Shown: in pieces, positions 6,558-9,655 of the stretch | Numbering within the stretch: position 1 is the stretch's first letter | How the letters are laid out: every line of letters begins with the position of its first letter | Origin: Methylorubrum extorquens | GTDB lineage: Bacteria; Pseudomonadota; Alphaproteobacteria; Rhizobiales; Beijerinckiaceae | DNA: 9,655 nt | Reading direction: 5' to 3' | Assembly (NCBI GenBank): GCA_019695455.1 | Contig: JAEUAC010000423.1 | Location: forward strand, 1 to 9,655 | Notes under the pieces: model-generated | Database searches by the model: none | Seen by the model: the letters and a program-made list of their open reading frames with translations, nothing else | Told to the model about the DNA's origin: nothing | Made by a program: the position numbers and the translations under genes

Positions 6558-6582
6558 TGCGCCTTTCAGCCGAGGACGCCGC

Positions 6583-7446
6583 TCACCCGAGCCCCGCCCG
6601 CAGCCGCGCCTCCTCGTAGGCGTCGCGCACGACCTCGCGGCCGTGGACCCGCTCCAGCCGCCGCACGGTGAAATGCGCCCGGGCGACGCTGCGGAAATGC
6701 TCGATGAAGGCGGCGTTCACGGCCGCGCCGCCGAGCGCGCCGACGATCGGCACGGCACCGGCCGCGACCTTCTGCGAGACGACGACGCCGAAGCGCGACG
6801 CGACCTGGGAGGCGAAGCGGAGGAAGGCGGGCGCCGTCGCGTCCGCGAACCCCTGGGCGGCCGCGAGCTTGGCGGCCTGCGTCACCGTCTTGGCGAGGGC
6901 GCCGCGCACGGCGAAGTAGCCGCCCTGGGCGAGATCGTCCTGCTCGGTCCGGGAGCCGAGCGCGAACACCTCCAGGCAGGCGAGCGCGGTCGCGGGATCC
7001 GACAGGTCCTCCCCCTCGTCGCGCGCGATGCCCGCGATGGAGCGCAGGATGAGCGTGGTGGAGACCGGCAGCTCGAAGGGCAGGGTCGCGAGACCCAGCG
7101 CGCCGCCGGCCGCGCCGGACGCCATGGCGGCGAAGGTGTCGAACCGGCCGGAGCGCGCCGGGCCGCCGGGGCCGCCGGACCGCATGGTCCTGATGGCCAC
7201 GCGGAGGGCCGTGCGCATCGCGAGGTCGGTCGCCTTGGCGATCGCGGCCTGGGCGGGCTCGGGCAGGGCGCGGCCGAGCAGCTCGAGCGGCCGGCCCGCC
7301 AGGGTCGAGATGCGGCCGACCAGCGTCGAGCCTTCGAGGACCCGGACGGCGGCCGCGAGCGCGTCCCGCTCCGCCTCGCCGAGCCCCGGCCTCACGACCA
7401 GCGCGCCCTCCGGCTCCGCCTCCACGACCGCCACGTCCGTTCCCAT
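6583..7446 (-). CDS. EcsC-family protein, 287 aa
   Basis: Member of the EcsC family, named after a Bacillus subtilis gene beside an ABC transporter; no biochemical role is established for the family. The family core is seen at about 104-165: TFAAMASGAAGGALGLATLP, then ELPVSTTLILRSIAGIARDE (125-144), GEDLSDPATALACLEVFALG (145-164). A second conserved part follows: GYFAVRGALAK (176-186), FGVVVSQKVAAGAVPIVGAL (219-238) and GGAAVNAAFIEHFRSVARAHFTVRRLER (spanning 239-266). The hydrophobic Gly/Ala stretches near 105-125 and 225-247 may associate with the membrane. The ATG at 7446 has GGAGGT 4 nt upstream (7451-7456); the frame stays open to 7578, but that extension would run through the promoter region and overlap the start of the divergent cyclase gene. 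It is 75 bp upstream of the E1 operon on the same strand and divergent from the cyclase; a functional link to either is unproven. Confidence 0.88.
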   Translation of the reverse strand: MGTDVAVVEAEPEGALVVRPGLGEAERDALAAAVRVLEGSTLVGRISTLAGRPLELLGRALPEPAQAAIAKATDLAMRTALRVAIRTMRSGGPGGPARSGRFDTFAAMASGAAGGALGLATLPFELPVSTTLILRSIAGIARDEGEDLSDPATALACLEVFALGSRTEQDDLAQGGYFAVRGALAKTVTQAAKLAAAQGFADATAPAFLRFASQVASRFGVVVSQKVAAGAVPIVGALGGAAVNAAFIEHFRSVARAHFTVRRLERVHGREVVRDAYEEARLRAGLG

Positions 7447-7562
7447 CCTGACCTCCGCTGCCCGGCCACAACGCCCGGATGCGGTCTCCGATCCCGCCGC
7501 GTGTGCGGGCGCACGGCGATCCGCCTTCATGTCGCCAAGGAAGACAGGATAGGACGGTACCC
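7447..7562. promoter_or_regulatory. Divergent control region between EcsC and cyclase genes
   Basis: This 116-bp gap holds the promoters for both genes. It contains a short palindrome GTGCG-GG-CGCAC (7503-7514) near its middle, a possible protein-binding site, and an AGGAC ribosome site (7551-7555) before the cyclase. I found no clear -35/-10 pair on either strand. Confidence 0.45.
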
Positions 7563-9626
7563 ATGCCACCCGCGACACAAGGGCCCGCGCGCATCGCGCC
7601 GGCCCCGCTCAAACGCAAGATCGTCGCGATCCTGGCGTCGGACGTCGCCGGCTACTCGCGCCTCGTCGCGGCCGACGAGGAGGGAACCCTCCGCGCCCTC
7701 GCCCGGGCCCGCGACGTGTTCGACGTCCACGTCGAAGCCGGCGGAGGCCGCATCTTCAACACGGCCGGCGACTCGATCATGTGCGAGTTCGATTCGGCCG
7801 TGGAGGCCGTGCGGGCCGCCATCGCCATCCAGGAGCACGTGACGGCGCTGGGGGCCGACACGGCCCCGGACCGCCGCCTCGCCTTCCGCATCGGCCTCAC
7901 CATCGGCGACGTCGTCGAGCAGGAGGGCGATCTCCTCGGCGACGGCGTCAACATGGCCGCCCGGCTCGAAGGGCTCGCGCCCGTGGGCGGGCTCTGCCTG
8001 TCCCGCTCCATGCACGAGGCGGTGGCGAACAAGGTCGACCGCACCTTCACGCGCCTCGGCGAGAAGCGGGTGAAGAACATGCCGACGGTCGTGGAGGCCT
8101 GGACGCTGCCGGCCCCGCCTCCGCCGCCCGCGCCGGCCGCCGTCGCGGCCGCCGGGTCCGACGGCCTGTCTGCCGATCCGCGCCATCGGCCGGGCGGACG
8201 CGTGCCCGGGCGGCAGGCCGCCGCAGGGAGCCGCGGCCCGCTGGCCGCCATCCTGGTGCTCGGGCTCGCCGGGGCCGGCTGGGCCGGCTGGACCTATCTC
8301 GGACGACCGGCCGACCGCGCCACCGCCGACCGACACTTCGTGGCCTCCGAGCCGCGCACCCAGGCCATTCCCGTGGAGCCGCCGCCCGCGGCGACGCCCC
8401 CGCGGCCCGCCGTGCGGACCGTGACCCGGCCGGACGCCCCGAAGGTCGACCCCGCGCCCGCGAGACCGGAGCCGGCACGGCCCGATCCCGTCCGGCCCGA
8501 GGGTCCCGCCAGGGCGGAACCCGCGCCGAAGCCGGCCGGCCCGGCCTCGCTGAAGGAGGGCTACGAGATCGCCCGGGGGGCCGAGGCGCGGGGCGACCGG
8601 ATGGCGGCGATCGCGGCCTACGCGGCCCTGGCGCCGCTCGCCCGCGACCAGGTCGATCCGTTCGTGCGGGACGCGGCCCTGCTGCGGCAGCGCGGCGGGC
8701 CGGACGCCGCCCGGCGGGCCCTGGACGAGGTCGCGAAGGCGAGCGGCTCGCGCGGCGCGGCCCTGGTGGCCGCCGCCCAGGGCGACGGGACGGCCGTGAT
8801 CGGCCGGCTCGAGGCCTTCGCGGCCGCGCAGCCGGACTACCCGCCCGCGCAATACCTCCTGGGCGAGGCCTACCTGGCCCGGCCCGGGGGGCCGAGCCTG
8901 ACGGAGCGCCGGCTGGCCTACGACGCCTTCGACCGCTTCGTGGACGGGGCCGACGGCCTCGCCGCCTTCTTCGTGGATCCGGGCGTGGCCGCGACCTGGC
9001 TCGATGCGGCCCGGAAGCGGCGCGGCGAGATCGAGAGCGCCTTCGCGGGGTCGGCGTCGCGCCCGCGCGTCGGCTTCACGCGCAACGAGGTCGGCTGGAC
9101 GGCCCGGATCGCGCTGCCCGAACCCGCGACCCGCGTCACGGTGCGGTTCGGCGAGCAGGGCGCCGTCCAGACGGTCCCCGTGGCGGGGGCCGCCGCCCGG
9201 TCCGTCGATGTCGGCATCCCGCCCGAGACCGGACGCACGACGCTCTATGTCGGCTACCTCGACGCGTCCGGCCGCGAGGCCGGGCCCTATCCGGTCCCGT
9301 TCGATCCGGAATCGGCGCGGGTCGCCTCCGCCCGCGAGACGCTGGAGCGCTTCCCCGACAGCTGGGTCTCATTTCGCACGGACGTTCCGGACGTGCTGTC
9401 CTATGCCCAGCTCGCCGCGAATCGCTGCGGCATCGCCTCGGTGCGAATCGGCTACGGCGACGAGCCCCCGAGCCGACGCGTCCCGCTGCCGGCCTGCGAC
9501 GGCCGGGGAGCGGCCGATGCCGGTCCGAGCGTCATCCCGCTGCCGGCCGGAACGGAGGCCGTGCAGGTCCAGATCGCCTATGCGGACGGAAGCGAGAGCC
9601 CGGTGCGGACGTTCCGCCGGCCCTGA
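7563..9626 (+). CDS. Membrane-anchored class III adenylate/guanylate cyclase with unrecognised C-terminal region, 687 aa
   Basis: Makes a cyclic nucleotide (cAMP expected) from the NTP on the cytoplasmic side. The cyclase domain is residues about 17-182 and sits at the N-terminus. Metal-binding Asp residues D27 (ASDVAGYSRL) and D70 (NTAGDSIMCEF) are present, as are D123 in GDLLGDGVN, N130 and the transition-state R134 (AARLE). The base-selecting Lys of standard adenylate cyclases is N66 here, as I recall for many rhizobial cyclases with the FNTAGDS motif. One membrane helix follows (about 226-246), then a Pro/Ala/Arg-rich linker (about 262-328), an Ala-rich helical region that may hold TPR or Sel1-like repeats (about 329-500), and a beta-rich tail (about 500-687) that I do not recognise. 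With the catalytic domain inside, the C-terminal 440 residues would be periplasmic and could sense an envelope signal. The start at 7563 has AGGAC 7 nt upstream; the upstream opening to 7479 lacks family residues. Catalytic residues look complete apart from N66. Confidence 0.9.
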   Translation: MPPATQGPARIAPAPLKRKIVAILASDVAGYSRLVAADEEGTLRALARARDVFDVHVEAGGGRIFNTAGDSIMCEFDSAVEAVRAAIAIQEHVTALGADTAPDRRLAFRIGLTIGDVVEQEGDLLGDGVNMAARLEGLAPVGGLCLSRSMHEAVANKVDRTFTRLGEKRVKNMPTVVEAWTLPAPPPPPAPAAVAAAGSDGLSADPRHRPGGRVPGRQAAAGSRGPLAAILVLGLAGAGWAGWTYLGRPADRATADRHFVASEPRTQAIPVEPPPAATPPRPAVRTVTRPDAPKVDPAPARPEPARPDPVRPEGPARAEPAPKPAGPASLKEGYEIARGAEARGDRMAAIAAYAALAPLARDQVDPFVRDAALLRQRGGPDAARRALDEVAKASGSRGAALVAAAQGDGTAVIGRLEAFAAAQPDYPPAQYLLGEAYLARPGGPSLTERRLAYDAFDRFVDGADGLAAFFVDPGVAATWLDAARKRRGEIESAFAGSASRPRVGFTRNEVGWTARIALPEPATRVTVRFGEQGAVQTVPVAGAAARSVDVGIPPETGRTTLYVGYLDASGREAGPYPVPFDPESARVASARETLERFPDSWVSFRTDVPDVLSYAQLAANRCGIASVRIGYGDEPPSRRVPLPACDGRGAADAGPSVIPLPAGTEAVQVQIAYADGSESPVRTFRRP

Positions 9627-9655
9627 GGGCCCGGGCGCCGGCCCTGAGGGCCGGG
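9615..9655 (+). repeat. 21-bp spaced direct repeat at the cyclase 3' end
   Basis: CGCCGGCCCTGAGGGC occurs at 9615-9630, where its TGA is the cyclase stop codon, and again at 9636-9651. The copies are 21 bp apart. Each is itself a near-palindrome around TGA. It reads as a recent local duplication of the gene's last bases or a mini hairpin unit; the window ends at 9655, so more copies could follow. Confidence 0.7.
9638..9654 (+). terminator. Hairpin after the cyclase gene
   Basis: CCGGCCC (9638-9644), TGA, GGGCCGG (9648-9654): a perfect 7-bp GC stem 12 nt after the stop codon. The preceding copy gives a 5-bp stem (9619-9623 with 9627-9631) around the real stop. A likely transcription terminator, but the window ends before any T tract could be seen. 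Confidence 0.5.

Noticed and set aside
7447..7578. Longer EcsC start at 7578 and longer cyclase start at 7479
   Set aside because: The two extensions would overlap each other on opposite strands; the shorter starts both have ribosome sites and leave a normal promoter gap.
5773..7842. 689-residue plus-strand opening over E1 alpha and EcsC
   Set aside because: Antisense shadow with no recognisable domain; it runs out of frame into the cyclase gene.
6583..9626. Cyclase plus EcsC as an anti-phage cyclic-nucleotide defence pair (Pycsar-like)
   Set aside because: The cyclase has a housekeeping rhizobial-type domain with a membrane anchor and long C-terminal sensor-like region, EcsC is not a known effector, and no other defence genes or mobile-element traces are nearby.
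1..9655. Insertion sequences, tRNA/rRNA genes, CRISPR arrays, phage attachment sites
   Set aside because: No transposase-like protein, terminal inverted repeats, regularly spaced repeats or tRNA-like cloverleaf were seen, and no intergenic gap exceeds about 150 bp.

Overview
The window is very GC-rich (by eye about 70% or more), densely coded DNA. Shine-Dalgarno-like sites precede most genes and there are no insertion sequences, RNA genes or CRISPR arrays. Base composition, codon use, the TRAP transporter, the rhizobial-type class III cyclase (motif FNTAGDS) and the EcsC-family protein all suggest an alphaproteobacterium of the Hyphomicrobiales, for example the Methylobacterium/Microvirga/Bosea range. 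The genus is inference. Nothing seen points to a prophage or genomic island; this looks like chromosome with a catabolic gene set.

Layout. (1) 9-2940, minus strand: a TRAP transporter operon made of a periplasmic binding protein (dctP type, with a signal peptide) followed by one gene that fuses the small (DctQ) and large (DctM) membrane subunits. (2) 3087-3863, plus strand: a classical short-chain dehydrogenase/reductase (SDR), divergent from the TRAP operon across a 146-bp control region. (3) 3934-4530, plus: a 198-residue protein of unknown function with one N-terminal membrane helix, preceded by a perfect 19-bp palindrome. (4) 4544-6507, minus: the alpha and beta subunits of a thiamine-diphosphate (TPP) dependent E1 component of the acetoin/pyruvate dehydrogenase type, overlapping by 10 nt. 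No E2 or E3 gene lies in the window. (5) 6583-7446, minus: an EcsC-family protein. (6) 7563-9626, plus: a membrane-anchored class III nucleotide cyclase with a Pro/Ala-rich linker and a large, unrecognised C-terminal region. It is divergent from the EcsC gene across 116 bp.

How it may work together. The TRAP system would import a small organic acid or similar anionic solute. The SDR and the TPP-dependent E1 could oxidise or cleave that solute or its product, for example hydroxy-acid or alcohol to ketone by the SDR, then decarboxylation or cleavage by E1. That link is inferred from proximity only; the 198-residue gene and opposite strands separate SDR and E1. The cyclase and EcsC genes look like a separate regulatory or envelope neighbourhood.

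The most unusual small-scale features are hairpins whose loop contains the stop codon at three gene ends (4525 region, 4545 region, 9624 region), a duplicated stop-codon hairpin after the cyclase gene, a GC hairpin abutting the dctQM start where no good ribosome site is seen, and the 19-bp palindrome after the SDR gene. I did not find a clearly new multi-gene system. The best candidates for new biology are the orphan E1 with a changed TPP motif and the cyclase's C-terminal region.
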